Of a stretch of 64,000 bases of DNA, positions 26,718 through 36,728 are shown one piece after another. Source of the DNA: Rhizohabitans arisaemae (lineage in GTDB: Bacteria > Actinomycetota > Actinomycetes > Streptosporangiales > Streptosporangiaceae); assembly GCF_025996515.1 (NCBI RefSeq), contig NZ_BLRH01000014.1, forward strand, positions 186,001-250,000. The letters are read 5' to 3'. Within the stretch, counting starts at the first letter, position 1. Each line of letters begins with the position of its first letter. A program made the translations under genes and the position numbers. The notes under the pieces are model-generated. The model was not told where the DNA came from, made no database searches, and saw nothing but the letters and a program-made list of their open reading frames with translations.

Positions 26718-26897
26718 GTGGCCGTCCCAAAGCGGAAGATGTCGCGGAGCAACACCCGCTCCCGCCGCGCGCAGTGGAAGACCGCCGCGCCCGCACTCGT
26801 CAACTGCCAGCAGTGCCGTAACCCCAAGCTGCCGCATATCGCTTGCTCGACCTGCGGCACCTACAACCGCCGTCAGGTGATCGAGCCTTCTGCCTGA
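26718..26897 (+). CDS. rpmF: Ribosomal protein bL32
   Basis: 59 aa, translated directly from the bases: [20 protein letters not shown] begins the protein. Then come two Cys pairs, CQQC and CSTC, for Zn, and it ends in QVIEPSA. GTG at 26718 lies 1 nt after the yceD stop. It is a complete, typical L32 of the zinc-binding type, in the conserved yceD-rpmF-rnc order. Confidence 0.96.
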   Translation: MAVPKRKMSRSNTRSRRAQWKTAAPALVNCQQCRNPKLPHIACSTCGTYNRRQVIEPSA

Positions 26898-27184
26898 CGC
26901 CGGCAGCCATGGCGCCGGCCGGTCTCGATCGGCCAGCGCCTCCGCGTCGACCGGGCGCTCGCCTGTGACCGGTCGACGCAGACCATGGCTTGGTGGCGGT
27001 ACGCCCGAGGCCGTGGTGGACGCCGGAGCCGACCGGCGCCCACCACGTCTTCGGGGGCTTGCTCCCCTTACGCGACATCGGGTCGACCCGGTGTCGCGTC
27101 GCCGTCACCTCGCCTGAAGGCGCCGGTGCGCACGCGCCGGCACAGGGTTTTCGGGTGGGGCCTCGCAGGCCCCGAGGAGGAGAC

Positions 27185-27946
27185 GTGAGCGTCAACGGTG
27201 GACCGCCCGGTGTCGAGGCGGCTCGTGACGAACTTGAACGCGTTCTGTCGGTGAAGCTGGATCTCAAGCTCCTGGAGCGGGCGCTGACCCACCGGTCGTA
27301 CGCCTATGAGAACGGCGGGCTGCCGACCAACGAGCGGCTGGAGTTCCTCGGGGACTCGGTGCTCGGCCTGGTGGTCACCGACACGCTGTTCCGTGAGCAC
27401 CCGGATCTGCCCGAGGGGCAGCTGGCCAAGCTCCGGGCGGCCGTGGTGAACATGCGCGCGCTCGCGGACGTGGCGCGACGGCTCGGGGCCGGGCGCTACA
27501 TCCGGCTGGGCCGCGGCGAGGAGGGCACCGGGGGCCGCGACAAGTCCTCGATTCTGGCCGACACGCTTGAAGCGATCATCGGTGCGATCTACGTCGACCT
27601 CGGGCTGGAGGAGGCGTCGCGGGTCGTGCACGTGCTCTTCGACCCGGTGATCGACCGCTCGGCCTCGCTCGGCGCGGGACTGGACTGGAAGACCTCGCTG
27701 CAGGAGCTCACGGCCGCCGAGGTGATGGGCGTGCCGGACTACCATGTGGACGAGAGCGGTCCGGACCACGCCAAGTCCTTCACCGCGACGGTGCGGGTGG
27801 GCGGTCAGGTCTACGGCACAGGCGCGGGCCGGAGCAAGAAGGAGGCCGAGCAGCAGGCCGCCGAGGCGGCGTGGCTGGCCATCCGCGCGCTGCGGCAGTC
27901 TCAGGGCGAGGGTGAGTCCTCCGCCGGGGACGGCGCGGGGACCTGA
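27185..27946 (+). CDS. rnc: Ribonuclease III
   Basis: A 253-aa double-strand-specific RNase. The signature [17 protein letters not shown] (catalytic Glu/Asp), [15 protein letters not shown] (second acidic pair), and a C-terminal dsRNA-binding domain with [13 protein letters not shown] are present. GTG at 27185 follows GAGGAGGAGAC; the longer frame upstream is non-coding. mutM begins 16 bp downstream, so co-transcription is likely. Confidence 0.95.
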   Translation: MSVNGGPPGVEAARDELERVLSVKLDLKLLERALTHRSYAYENGGLPTNERLEFLGDSVLGLVVTDTLFREHPDLPEGQLAKLRAAVVNMRALADVARRLGAGRYIRLGRGEEGTGGRDKSSILADTLEAIIGAIYVDLGLEEASRVVHVLFDPVIDRSASLGAGLDWKTSLQELTAAEVMGVPDYHVDESGPDHAKSFTATVRVGGQVYGTGAGRSKKEAEQQAAEAAWLAIRALRQSQGEGESSAGDGAGT

Positions 27947-27962
27947 CGACTCAAGGAGGGCC

Positions 27963-28817
27963 ATGCCGGAGCTTCCGGAGGTCGAGGTCGTACGGCGCGG
28001 CGTCGAGCGCTGGGTCGTGGGGCGGACGTTCGCCGGGGCCGAGGTGCTCCATCCGCGCGCGATCCGGCGCCATCCGGCCGGCGCCGAGGATTTCTCGGGC
28101 CGGCTCGCCGGGCGGACGGTGGGCTCGGCGCGGCGCCGGGGCAAGTATCTCTGGCTGCCGTTGGGCGACGAGGAGGCCCTCCTGGCCCATTTGGGGATGA
28201 GCGGCCAGCTGCTCGTCCTGGCCCCGGGGTCGCCGGTGGAGCGGCACCTGCGGGTCCGGCTGGGTTTCACCGACGCCGGGACCGAGCTTCGCTTCGTCGA
28301 TCAGCGGACGTTCGGCCATCTCATGGTGGTTCCGCTCTCGGACGGGGTGCCCGAGGTCATCGCGCACATCGCCCCGGATCCGCTGGAGGACGCGTTCGAC
28401 GAGGAGTGGTTTTTCGCCCGGCTCCGCTCCCGCCGTACCGGGGTCAAACGGGCGCTGCTCGACCAGTCGCTGATCAGCGGGGTGGGCAACATCAACGCCG
28501 ACGAGGCGCTGTGGCGGGCCGGGATGCACTGGGCGTGGCCCACCGAGACGGTGCCGCCGGCGAAGAGCGCGCTACTGCTTGAGTCGATCCGCCAGGTGAT
28601 GCGGGAGGCGTTGGCGGAAGGCGGGACCTCGTTCGACAGCCTGTACGTGAACGTCAACGGGGAAAGCGGCTATTTCGATCGCGCTCTCGCCGTGTACGGC
28701 CGGAGGGACGAGCCCTGTCCCCGCTGCGGCACCCCGGTCCACCGGGATCCGTTCATGAACCGGTCGTCCTATTCCTGTCCGCGGTGCCAGCCGAGGCCGC
28801 GCGGCGCACGTCCGTAG
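27963..28817 (+). CDS. mutM: Formamidopyrimidine-DNA glycosylase
   Basis: A 284-aa base-excision enzyme removing 8-oxoguanine and Fapy lesions. [17 protein letters not shown] begins with the catalytic Pro2-Glu3. The helix-two-turn-helix has [15 protein letters not shown], and the zinc finger is [13 protein letters not shown] then CPRCQ. ATG at 27963 follows GGAGGGCC. acyP follows after 12 bp. Confidence 0.96.
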   Translation: MPELPEVEVVRRGVERWVVGRTFAGAEVLHPRAIRRHPAGAEDFSGRLAGRTVGSARRRGKYLWLPLGDEEALLAHLGMSGQLLVLAPGSPVERHLRVRLGFTDAGTELRFVDQRTFGHLMVVPLSDGVPEVIAHIAPDPLEDAFDEEWFFARLRSRRTGVKRALLDQSLISGVGNINADEALWRAGMHWAWPTETVPPAKSALLLESIRQVMREALAEGGTSFDSLYVNVNGESGYFDRALAVYGRRDEPCPRCGTPVHRDPFMNRSSYSCPRCQPRPRGARP

Positions 28818-28829
28818 AGGGGTCGGGTC

Positions 28830-29111
28830 ATGTCCGATGGGCCGGTACGGCTGACCGCGTGGGCACGGGGTCGCGTCCAGGGGGTCGGTTTCCGGTGGTG
28901 GGTCCGCGCCCGGGCCTTGGAGCTCGGCCTGGTGGGCTGGGCGAGCAACCTGGCGGACGGCCGGGTCGAGGTGGTGGCCGAGGGGCCTCGCGGGGCGTGT
29001 GAGCAGCTGCTTGAGCTGCTGCGCGGGGGGAGCACCCCGGGCTCGGTGACCGGGGTCGCCGAGTTGTGGAGCGAGGCCAAGCACACCGTGGCCGGCTTTG
29101 AGGAACGCTGA
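28830..29111 (+). CDS. acyP: Acylphosphatase
   Basis: 93 aa. The P-loop and catalytic Arg are in [18 protein letters not shown], and the catalytic Asn in [17 protein letters not shown]. It hydrolyses acyl phosphates. ATG at 28830 follows GAGGGGTCGGGTC. It is the last gene of the rnc-mutM-acyP run. Confidence 0.95.
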   Translation: MSDGPVRLTAWARGRVQGVGFRWWVRARALELGLVGWASNLADGRVEVVAEGPRGACEQLLELLRGGSTPGSVTGVAELWSEAKHTVAGFEER

Positions 29112-29437
29112 GCAAGCCTGTACCGGCTCCTGCCGATGGTTACCCAGAGTGATTTTTCTCACCGGGGTGGGCATGGTGGCGGAGAGGTTCGCAGGTCAAC
29201 AGGTATACGGAAGGTATGAGAGGTAAGGATTGCCCCTCTTTAGCCGCCCTCGATGGAATTCAAGGTCCACTATCGGGTATATTTAGTGGTCGATAGTGTT
29301 CATCAGCACATACAGCGGAGCGTTCAACTTGACCGTCCTCCTTGCTGATGCGACTCTTGAAAAGAACCACGCGCACCCCTCCCGCGGCTTAAAGTGCGCG
29401 AACCAATCTGGTCACTCAGCGTGGAGGACCCTTTACC
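29112..29437 (+). promoter_or_regulatory. 326-bp leader region upstream of the small coiled-coil gene and smc
   Basis: No gene is seen. It is noticeably less GC-rich than its surroundings. Two nested inverted repeats overlap: CCACT...AGTGG and CTATCG...CGATAG around 29261-29300 (CCACTATCGGGTATATTTAG...). A promoter for the downstream gene is probable, but no -10/-35 pair is convincing. Confidence 0.35.
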
Positions 29438-29641
29438 ATGGCGAAGGCTCTACTAGGCCACGTCGGCGGTCCTGACCCTAGGATGGTCTCGGAAATGCGC
29501 CGGCTCCAACAGCGTATCCGTGACCTGGAGGCCGAACTCATTCGGCTGCAGGCTCAGAACGACGCCTTGGCATCCACCACTAACGACGATTCGTTCGTGC
29601 GCGGCATCCAGGACCGAGAGCGCGAACCGGCCCTCACCTGA
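29438..29641 (+). CDS. Small coiled-coil protein upstream of smc
   Basis: 67 aa. MAKALLGHVGGPDPRMVSEM leads into a Leu/Gln/Glu heptad helix (RRLQQRIRDLEAELIRLQAQN, residues 21-41) and an acidic/Arg tail. To my recollection similar small proteins lie upstream of smc in other actinomycetes. ATG at 29438 with GGAGG about 10 nt upstream. The function is unknown; a chromosome-related or structural role is possible from position only. Confidence 0.8.
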   Translation: MAKALLGHVGGPDPRMVSEMRRLQQRIRDLEAELIRLQAQNDALASTTNDDSFVRGIQDREREPALT

Positions 29642-29923
29642 GCGTCGGGTCGTCTTTCCCAGCGGGGCGCCTCCACCGAGGCGTCCCTCTCTGTTGGCCG
29701 CCACCGCGGCAAGCCGGTGAGCGGTTTGTTCCGCGTGGTCGTCCGCGCCTTCCGGGCGGCGGGGCCCGCTCGGCGCTAGGCTTGCGCCGTTGACGAGTTC
29801 CCGGCGAGTGCTGCCGTGTGCGAGTGAGAGCCTGGCGCCTGACCGGGTGAGGGCGGCGCCTTCGGCGTACCCGTCGAGCGAGCGTCCGCTGTGAGACGCA
29901 CCCGGAACGGTTAGGACTGCACC

Positions 29924-32900
29924 GTGTACCTCAAGAGTCTCACCCTGCGCGGGTTCAAATCGTTCGCCTCGGCCACCGCCTTGCGGTTCGAGCCGGGGAT
30001 CACCGCGGTGGTGGGTCCGAACGGCTCGGGCAAGTCCAACGTGGTGGACGCGCTCGCCTGGGTGATGGGTGAGCAGGGCGCCAAATCCCTGCGCGGCGGC
30101 AAGATGGAGGACGTCATCTTCGCCGGAACCTCCAGCAGGCCCCCGCTGGGCCGGGCCGAGGTCACCCTCACCATCGACAACTCCGACGGCGCGCTGCCGA
30201 TCGACTACACCGAGGTCACGATCAGCCGGTTGATGTTCCGGTCGGGTCAGAGCGAGTACTCCATCAACGGGGACTCCTGCCGTCTCCTGGACATCCAGGA
30301 ACTGCTGTCGGACTCGGGGATCGGCCGGGAGATGCACGTCATCGTGGGTCAGGGGCAGCTCGACACGGTGCTGCACGCCGGGCCGGAGGAGCGCCGCGCC
30401 CTCGTGGAGGAGGCCGCGGGGGTGCTCAAGCACCGCAAGCGCAAGGAGAAGGCGCTCCGCAAGCTCGACGCGATGCAGGGCAACCTCAACCGGGTCCAGG
30501 ACCTCACCGCCGAGCTCCGGCGTCAGCTGAAGCCGCTCGGCCGGCAGGCGGAGATCGCCCGCCGGGCCGCGGTGATCCAGGCCGATCTGCGGGACGCCCG
30601 GCTCCGGTTGATCGCCGATGATCTGGTACGGCTGCGCGACGCGATCGAGCGGGAGGCGGCCGACGAGGCGAGCATCCTGGCCAGGCGGAGCGCGGTGGGG
30701 CTCGCGCTCGGCGAGGCGCAGGGGGAGGAGGCCGAGCTGGAGGGCGCCGCCGCCCAGGCCCAGCCCCGGCTCGCCGCCGCCCAGGAGACCTTCTTCGGTC
30801 TGTCCGAGCTGCGGGAGCGGCTCAAGGCGGTGGCCGGCCTCGCCGCCGAACGCCATCGGCACGCCGTCGACGTCGCCGCGGTGGAGCGCCGGGGCCGCGA
30901 CCCGGAGGACTACGAGCGGGAGGCCGAGCGGGTCCGCGAGGAGGAGGCAGTGCTCCAGGCCGAGCTGGAGGCCGCCCAGGACATGCTGGAGGAGGCCGTC
31001 AACCGCAGAGCCGAGGCCGAGCAGGCCCTGCGGGAGGAGGAGCGGCGGCTCGCCTTCGAGGCCAGGGCCGCCGCCGAGCGCCGGGAGAACCTGGCCAGGC
31101 TCCGCGGGCTCCTGGCCGCGGCGCAGAGCCGGTCGGGCGCGGCGGCCGAGGAGATCGGCCGTCTCACGGAGGCGAGGGCCGAGGCCGATCAGCGCGCGGC
31201 GCTGGCCCGGGCGGAGTACGAGGCGACGGAGAGCGAGGTGCCCGGCGCCGACCCGGAGATCGGCGCGGCGCTGGCGGCGGCCGAGGCGGCCCTCGCGGGC
31301 GCCAGGGCCGTCGTCGAGGAGGCCAAGGCGTCGGTGGGGCCGTACCGCGAGGCCGTGGCCGCCGCCCGCGCGCAGGTCGCGGACGCCCGTACGGCCGACG
31401 CGCGGGCCCAGCGGGAGATCGCCGCGCTGGACGCCCGCCGGGAGGCGCTTGAGCTCGCCCTCACCCAGGGCGCGGACGCGGGGGAGCGGCTGCTCACCGC
31501 CGACGGCGTGCTGGGCGCGGTCGCCACGGTGACGACGGTGCGGCCCGGTGCCGAGGCGGCGGTCGCCGCGGCTCTCGGCGCGGCGGCCAAGGCCGTCGCG
31601 GTGGAGTCGCCGGAGGCGGCGGGGGACATTCTGGAGCTGCTCCGCGCCGAGGACTCGGGCCGGGCCGGGTTGCTGGTCGGCGGTGCCCCGCCGCCCGTCC
31701 GGACCGGTGCGCCGGACCCGGACGGGGAGCGGGCGGTCGATCTGCTGAGCGTGCCGGAGACGCTGCGCGCCGCCGTACATCACCTGCTGGACGGGGTCGT
31801 CGTCGTGGACGACCTGGCGGCGGCGCGGTCGCTGCTGCGGGCGCGGCCCGAGGCACGCGCGGTGACCCGGGACGGCGATCTGCTCGGGACGCATTGGGCG
31901 GAGGGCGGTACCGATCGGGGGCGGAGTCTCCTGCAGGTCCGGGCGGCGCTGGACGAGGCGGCCGACGGGGTCGAGGCGGCCCGGTCGCGCGCGCAGGAGA
32001 CCGCCGAGACGCTCGCCGCGGCGGTGGAGGAGGAGCGGGAGGCGACCCGCCGGCTGGAGTCGGCCCAGGCCGGGGTGGCCGGCGCCCAGACCGGGGTGGG
32101 CGAGGCGCAGGCCGTACTGGACCGGGTGCGGGAACGACGGCGGGAGGCGGACGCCGAGGCCGCGGCGGCGCAGCGCCGGCTCGCCCAGCTGGGGGCGGCG
32201 GCGCGGGCCGCGGCGGAGGAGAGCGAGCGGCTGGCCAAGCGGGTCGCGGACGCGACGGGGGCCAGGGAGCGGGACGCGGCCGGGGTGGACGATCTGGCGG
32301 AGCGGCTCGCCGAGGCCGAGGAGACACCGGAGTTCGAACCGGACACCACCGAGCGGGACGGGCTGTCGCTGCGGTGCGACACCGTCCGTCAGGTGGAGAT
32401 GGAGTCGCGGCTGGCGGTCCGGACCGCGGAGGAGCGGGTTCGGGCGATCGACGGCAAGGCCGACGGCCTGCTCCGCGCGGCGCGGCGTGAGCGTGAGGAG
32501 CGGGCTCGCGCGGCCGACGAGCGGCGGCGGCTCCGCCGTCAGGCGGCCGTGGCGCAGGCCGTGGTCACGGGGGCGGAGACGGCGTTGCGGGCGCTGGAGT
32601 CCTCGCTCGGCGCGGCCGCCGCCGAGCGGGCCGAGGCGGAGCAGGTCCGCCAGACGGTGGACGCGTCGCTGAAGGCGGTCCGGGTCCGGGTTCGGGAGCT
32701 CTCCAGTGAACTGGACAAACTCATCCATGTCGCGCACGGCAGCGAGGTCGCCCGCACCGAGCAGCGGCTCAAGATGGAGCAGATGGAGACCAGGGCCATG
32801 GAGGAGTTCGGCATCGAGCTTCCCGTGCTGGTGGAGGAGTACGGGCCGGGCGTCCCGGTCCCGGTGCACGAGGGGGACCCGGTCCCCTTCGACCGGGAGG

Positions 32901-33547
32901 AGCAGACCAGGCGGGCCCGGGCCGCGGAGAAGCAGCTCGCCCAGCTGGGCAAGGTCAACCCGCTCGCCTTGGAGGAGTTCTCCGCGCTGGAGGAGCGGCA
33001 CGCCTTCCTCACCTCTCAGCTGGAGGACCTGAAGAACACCCGCAGGGACCTGCTGACCGTGGTCAAGGAGGTCGACGACCGGGTCGAGCAGGTCTTCTCC
33101 GCCGCCTACGAGGATGTGCGGCGCGAGTTTTCGGAGATCTTCGGCCGGGTCTTCCCCGGCGGGGAGGGCAGGCTGCTCCTCACCGACCCCTCCGACATGC
33201 TCACCACCGGGATCGAGGTCGAGGCGCGCCCGCCCGGGAAGAAGGTCAAGCGGCTCTCGCTGCTCTCCGGCGGGGAGCGCTCGCTCACCTCGGTGGCGTT
33301 CCTGGTCGCCATCTTCAAGGCCAGACCCTCTCCGTTCTACGTGATGGACGAGGTCGAGGCCGCGCTGGACGACACCAACCTGCAGCGGCTGCTCACCCTC
33401 TTCGAGGAGCTGCGGCAGAGCTCCCAGCTCATCGTGATCACCCACCAGAAGCGCACCATGGAGATCGCGGACGCGCTGTACGGCGTGTCCATGCGCGGCG
33501 ACGGCGTCACCCAGGTGATCAGCCAGCGCCTCCGGAGCTCCGCCTGA
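29924..33547 (+). CDS. smc: Chromosome segregation SMC protein
   Basis: A 1207-aa SMC ATPase. N-terminal Walker A: VVGPNGSGKSNVVDALAW (about residues 27-44). Two long coiled coils flank a hinge near residues 510-660 (GVLGAVATVTTVRPGAE...). The C-terminal signature LSLLSGGERSLTSVAFLVAI and Walker B FYVMDEVEAALDDTN lie near residue 1130. The coils are extremely Ala/Glu/Arg-rich. GTG at 29924. Long minus-strand frames over it are shadows. It is followed by a cysteine-peptidase-like gene. Confidence 0.97.
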   Translation: MYLKSLTLRGFKSFASATALRFEPGITAVVGPNGSGKSNVVDALAWVMGEQGAKSLRGGKMEDVIFAGTSSRPPLGRAEVTLTIDNSDGALPIDYTEVTISRLMFRSGQSEYSINGDSCRLLDIQELLSDSGIGREMHVIVGQGQLDTVLHAGPEERRALVEEAAGVLKHRKRKEKALRKLDAMQGNLNRVQDLTAELRRQLKPLGRQAEIARRAAVIQADLRDARLRLIADDLVRLRDAIEREAADEASILARRSAVGLALGEAQGEEAELEGAAAQAQPRLAAAQETFFGLSELRERLKAVAGLAAERHRHAVDVAAVERRGRDPEDYEREAERVREEEAVLQAELEAAQDMLEEAVNRRAEAEQALREEERRLAFEARAAAERRENLARLRGLLAAAQSRSGAAAEEIGRLTEARAEADQRAALARAEYEATESEVPGADPEIGAALAAAEAALAGARAVVEEAKASVGPYREAVAAARAQVADARTADARAQREIAALDARREALELALTQGADAGERLLTADGVLGAVATVTTVRPGAEAAVAAALGAAAKAVAVESPEAAGDILELLRAEDSGRAGLLVGGAPPPVRTGAPDPDGERAVDLLSVPETLRAAVHHLLDGVVVVDDLAAARSLLRARPEARAVTRDGDLLGTHWAEGGTDRGRSLLQVRAALDEAADGVEAARSRAQETAETLAAAVEEEREATRRLESAQAGVAGAQTGVGEAQAVLDRVRERRREADAEAAAAQRRLAQLGAAARAAAEESERLAKRVADATGARERDAAGVDDLAERLAEAEETPEFEPDTTERDGLSLRCDTVRQVEMESRLAVRTAEERVRAIDGKADGLLRAARREREERARAADERRRLRRQAAVAQAVVTGAETALRALESSLGAAAAERAEAEQVRQTVDASLKAVRVRVRELSSELDKLIHVAHGSEVARTEQRLKMEQMETRAMEEFGIELPVLVEEYGPGVPVPVHEGDPVPFDREEQTRRARAAEKQLAQLGKVNPLALEEFSALEERHAFLTSQLEDLKNTRRDLLTVVKEVDDRVEQVFSAAYEDVRREFSEIFGRVFPGGEGRLLLTDPSDMLTTGIEVEARPPGKKVKRLSLLSGGERSLTSVAFLVAIFKARPSPFYVMDEVEAALDDTNLQRLLTLFEELRQSSQLIVITHQKRTMEIADALYGVSMRGDGVTQVISQRLRSSA

Positions 33548-33713
33548 CCACACCCCGCGTCGCCGTACGGCCGAAGGGCGGCCTATGCGTGCGGCCGTGT
33601 CCGGCGGCGGTGCCGGGTAACGTCCTTGGTGCCGGGCCGGAGCCGCCGGACGGCCGTACCGGATGGGGGGATCGTTGGGCTGCCGGGCGTGCGCGTCGAC
33701 GGGGGACGGCGCG

Positions 33714-34325
33714 GTGACGCATGAGAACGTCGTCACCTACACCCAGTTCCTCAGCGCGGAGTTGATCGAAGGCATCGTCTACGGGGGCGCGGACGCCGGC
33801 GCGGATCCGCGGTGGGCCGAGTCGGGGGCGGTCAGCCGGGAGGAGTACGCCACATGGTGCGGCCACTGCTGTGGCATGGCCTGTCTGCAGATGGTCCTGC
33901 ACCATCGGGACGGGCGTACCCCGCCGCTTCTGGAGCTGATGCGCGGCTGCCGGTCCTACGGCGGTTATGTGGAGCGGCCGGACGGGGAGATCAAGGGGCT
34001 GTACTACGCCCCGTTCGCCGAGTACGTCGGTGAACGGCACGGGCTTGTGGCCGAGGTACGGCCGGAGCTGACCGTCGCGGAGATCGCCGGGCTGCTGGGC
34101 GCGGGCCGGTTGGTGATGGCCTCGGTCCACCGGGAGATCCGCAGGCCGGAGCGGGCGGCCCCCGGCAGGGGCGGCCACCTGGTGCTGATCACCGGCTGCG
34201 ACGGGGAGACGATCTCCTTCCGCAACCCGTCGGGCCACTCCGCGTCGAGCAGGGCGGCCGTGCTGCCGCAAGCCACATTCGCGGCATTTTTCGCAGGTCG
34301 TGGGATTTCCCTGGCCCTGTCCTAG
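33714..34325 (+). CDS. C39-like (papain-fold) cysteine peptidase family protein
   Basis: About 203 aa. A cysteine-peptidase-like fold of the Peptidase_C39_2 type is suggested by ATWCGHCCGMACLQMVLHH (candidate catalytic Cys, with Gln upstream not obvious), GGHLVLITGCD (His) and SFRNPSGH (Asn/Asp). It has no transporter or transmembrane segment, unlike bacteriocin C39 exporters. The start is GTG at 33714; TTG/GTG sites further upstream are possible. It lies 166 bp after smc and 86 bp before a flavoprotein. The substrate is unknown. Confidence 0.7.
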   Translation: MTHENVVTYTQFLSAELIEGIVYGGADAGADPRWAESGAVSREEYATWCGHCCGMACLQMVLHHRDGRTPPLLELMRGCRSYGGYVERPDGEIKGLYYAPFAEYVGERHGLVAEVRPELTVAEIAGLLGAGRLVMASVHREIRRPERAAPGRGGHLVLITGCDGETISFRNPSGHSASSRAAVLPQATFAAFFAGRGISLALS

Positions 34326-34411
34326 ACATTCCGGTGATTGGAACGGTGCGGGGATGAGTGAGTTCTCATTACCCCTGCCGGGATCGGGTGTGCTCGCTAG
34401 GCTCCTGCCCC

Positions 34412-34957
34412 ATGCGCGACCTCTCCGGCGCACGAGGCGTTCTCTACCTCGTGGTGTGCGCGGCGCCCGCGGCGGCCCGGGTCCATCGGCTGGTGATCGT
34501 CGCCCAGCGGGCCGGATGGCGGGTCCTGGTGATCGCGTCGCCGATGGGCGTGCGGTTCCTGGACGTGGCCGAGATCGAGCGGCTCACCGGGGAACCGGTG
34601 CGGTACGACTACCGGATGCCCGGCGAGGAGGGCGAGCCCGCGCCCGCCGACGCGGTGGTCGTGGCGCCCGCCACCTTCAACACGGTCAACAAGTGGGCCG
34701 CCGGGATCGCCGACACCTTCGCGGTCGGCCTGCTCTGCGAACTGACCGGGGTCGGCCTGCCGATCCTGGCGGTGCCCCTGGTCAAACCGGCCCTCGCCGC
34801 CCACGTCGCGTTCGGCCGGAGCCTGCACGCGCTCCGGGGGATGGGGGTCCGGGTGCTCGTCGACCCGGCCGGCCGGATGCCGCCCTGGGAAGAGGTCCTC
34901 CGGGAACTCCACCGGGCGATCGACGACCGGGAGGGGCCCGGCGATGGACGCCCGTAA
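34412..34957 (+). CDS. Flavoprotein (HFCD family)
   Basis: About 181 aa. LYLVVCAAPAAARVHRLVIV is the FMN-binding start, and VVAPATFNTVNKWAAGIADTF is the PAxxNT-type signature of homo-oligomeric flavin-containing Cys decarboxylases (HFCD), whose members include Dfp/CoaC, EpiD and MrsD. The real substrate is unknown. ATG at 34412 removes a non-family N-terminus. Its 3' end overlaps the next gene by 14 bp, so the two are translationally linked. Confidence 0.85.
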   Translation: MRDLSGARGVLYLVVCAAPAAARVHRLVIVAQRAGWRVLVIASPMGVRFLDVAEIERLTGEPVRYDYRMPGEEGEPAPADAVVVAPATFNTVNKWAAGIADTFAVGLLCELTGVGLPILAVPLVKPALAAHVAFGRSLHALRGMGVRVLVDPAGRMPPWEEVLRELHRAIDDREGPGDGRP

Positions 34958-36161
34958 GGAGATCGGCCAGCGGATCGCCCGCGCCAGGCGCCGCCGCGGC
35001 TGGTCCCAGCACGTGCTGGCCGGGCTCGTGGGCCGGTCGGAGAGCTGGCTGAGTCAGGTCGAACGCGGGAGGCGGTCGGTGGACAGCCATACCGTGCTCG
35101 TCGGCCTCGCCGAACACCTCGGGCTTCCGGTCGAGGAGCTCTCCCTCAGCGGGCCCGCCGACGACCTGCCGAGGTTCGAGCCGGCGATCGGCATCGGCCG
35201 GGCGATGATGGGCTACGAGGGGCTGGAGGCGCTGATCGACCCCAGGTACGCCGACGGGTCGACGCCGAGCCTGCGCCGGCTCCGCCACGAACTGCACGCG
35301 GTGAACAGGCTCTACCAGTCCACCAAGTACCACGAGGCGGCGCGGCGGCTGCCCGCGTTGATCGTGGCGGCCGAGTTCGCCGCCCGGACCGGGGGGCCCG
35401 GCCGGCGCCGGGACGGGCAGACCCTGCGCGCCCTGGTCTACCACGCGACGGCGACGATGCTCTCCCGGGTCGGCGAGTCCAGGCTCGCCTGGACGGCGGG
35501 GGATCGGTCGCTGCACGCCGCCGAGGAGGCCGGGCTGCCCATGCTGGCCGCGGTGAGCGCGTACCGCCTGGGGTACGTCTTCATCCGGCTGGGCGAGGCC
35601 GACCGGGCCAAGGACATCGTGCTGCGCGCCGCCGAGGCGCTGGAGCGCGGCGTCCGGCGGGCCGGGCCGCGGCGGCTGTCGATGTGGGGAGCCCTGCACC
35701 TGGTGGCGGTCACCGCGGCGGCGGCCCGGTTCGACCGCGCGGAGACCGACCGCTTCCTCGGCCGGGCGAGGCAGGCGGCGGAGCGGCTCGGCGCGGACCG
35801 CAACGACTTCTGGACCGCCTTCGGCCCGACCAATGTGGAGATCCACCAGGTGTCGGTGTCGGTCGCCTTCGGGGACGCCCGGTACGCCGTCCGCCGGGCG
35901 GAGGCGATCGACCTCACCCGGCTCGCCCCCGGCCTGCGCGGCCGCCGCGCCCAGATCCACATCGACCTGGCCCGCGCCTACGCGGTCCAGGGCAAGGACG
36001 CGGCCGCGGTGAACATGCTGCTCCAGGCGGAGCGGCTCTCCCCCGAGCTGATCCGGTACGGGGTGAGCACGGGCCGGCTCCTCGCCCAGCTGCTCAAGCG
36101 GGAGCATCGGGTCAGCACACCGGAGCTGCGCGCGCTGGCCCACCGGGCCGGCGTGAGCTGA
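34944..36161 (+). CDS. XRE-family regulator with helical (TPR-like) C-terminal domain
   Basis: 405 aa. An N-terminal helix-turn-helix of the XRE/Cro type (IGQRIARARRRRGWSQHVLA, then SESWLSQVERGRR; about residues 5-60) is followed by a long Ala/Arg/Leu-rich helical domain with TPR-like repeats, a design common in actinomycete regulators that bind small ligands or peptides. ATG at 34944. The overlap with the flavoprotein gene points to one transcription unit. Target and signal unknown. Confidence 0.88.
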   Translation: MDARKEIGQRIARARRRRGWSQHVLAGLVGRSESWLSQVERGRRSVDSHTVLVGLAEHLGLPVEELSLSGPADDLPRFEPAIGIGRAMMGYEGLEALIDPRYADGSTPSLRRLRHELHAVNRLYQSTKYHEAARRLPALIVAAEFAARTGGPGRRRDGQTLRALVYHATATMLSRVGESRLAWTAGDRSLHAAEEAGLPMLAAVSAYRLGYVFIRLGEADRAKDIVLRAAEALERGVRRAGPRRLSMWGALHLVAVTAAAARFDRAETDRFLGRARQAAERLGADRNDFWTAFGPTNVEIHQVSVSVAFGDARYAVRRAEAIDLTRLAPGLRGRRAQIHIDLARAYAVQGKDAAAVNMLLQAERLSPELIRYGVSTGRLLAQLLKREHRVSTPELRALAHRAGVS

Positions 36162-36290
36162 CCCGCACTTTTCTGCGGCCTGTTTACCTTCACGATTGTG
36201 CGAGCTTCCCGGCGGAGGAGCACCTATTCTCACGGCGATGCGAGGTATCGGCCGCGTACTTGTGCGCTCTCCGTGGACGGTAGTGATCGC

Positions 36291-36728
36291 GTGAACCCTT
36301 CTGCGACGGGCGCGCTCCGGCTCCGGGGCTCGTCCCGCTTCGCCGGGGTCCCGCACTCGGCGGGGTCCGCCCGCGCCTACGCGCGGGACCTGCTGGCGGA
36401 CGCGGTTCCGGCCACGACGCTGCACGATGTGACGCTTGCGGTGAGCGAGCTGGTGACCAACGCGGTCGTCCACTCCGACTCCGGGCTCCCCGGCGGGTCG
36501 GTGACGGTCGTGGTGACGCTCGGCGCGGCGATCCGGGTGGAGGTGACGGACGCGGGATGCGCCGGGCACCGGCCGGAGATCGCCCGGGACGTCGAGCCGG
36601 ACGCGACGAGCGGCCGGGGTCTCCGGCTGGTTCAGGCCCTCTCCGCGCGCTGGGGGGTGTTCCCGGTGGATTCGGCGGGCCCGCGCACGGTCTGGTGTGA
36701 GATCCCGGTCGGGGATCGTCCGGCCTGA
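36291..36728 (+). CDS. RsbW/SpoIIAB-like ATP-binding protein (HATPase_c_2)
   Basis: About 145 aa. A single GHKL ATPase domain: N-box TLAVSELVTNAVVHSDSG, then VEVTDAGCAG and SGRGLRLVQALSARWGVFP (G-box). Such stand-alone proteins act as anti-sigma or serine-kinase-like regulators and occur in large numbers beside XRE regulators in Streptomyces. No transmembrane segment. GTG at 36291 was chosen because the upstream frame (from 36198) is Arg-rich and not conserved. Confidence 0.85.
   Translation: MNPSATGALRLRGSSRFAGVPHSAGSARAYARDLLADAVPATTLHDVTLAVSELVTNAVVHSDSGLPGGSVTVVVTLGAAIRVEVTDAGCAGHRPEIARDVEPDATSGRGLRLVQALSARWGVFPVDSAGPRTVWCEIPVGDRPA

Noticed and set aside
29453-33736. 1427-aa minus-strand frame over smc
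   Set aside because: Shadow of the GC-rich third positions of smc; composition is Arg/Leu/Gly-rich with no motif.
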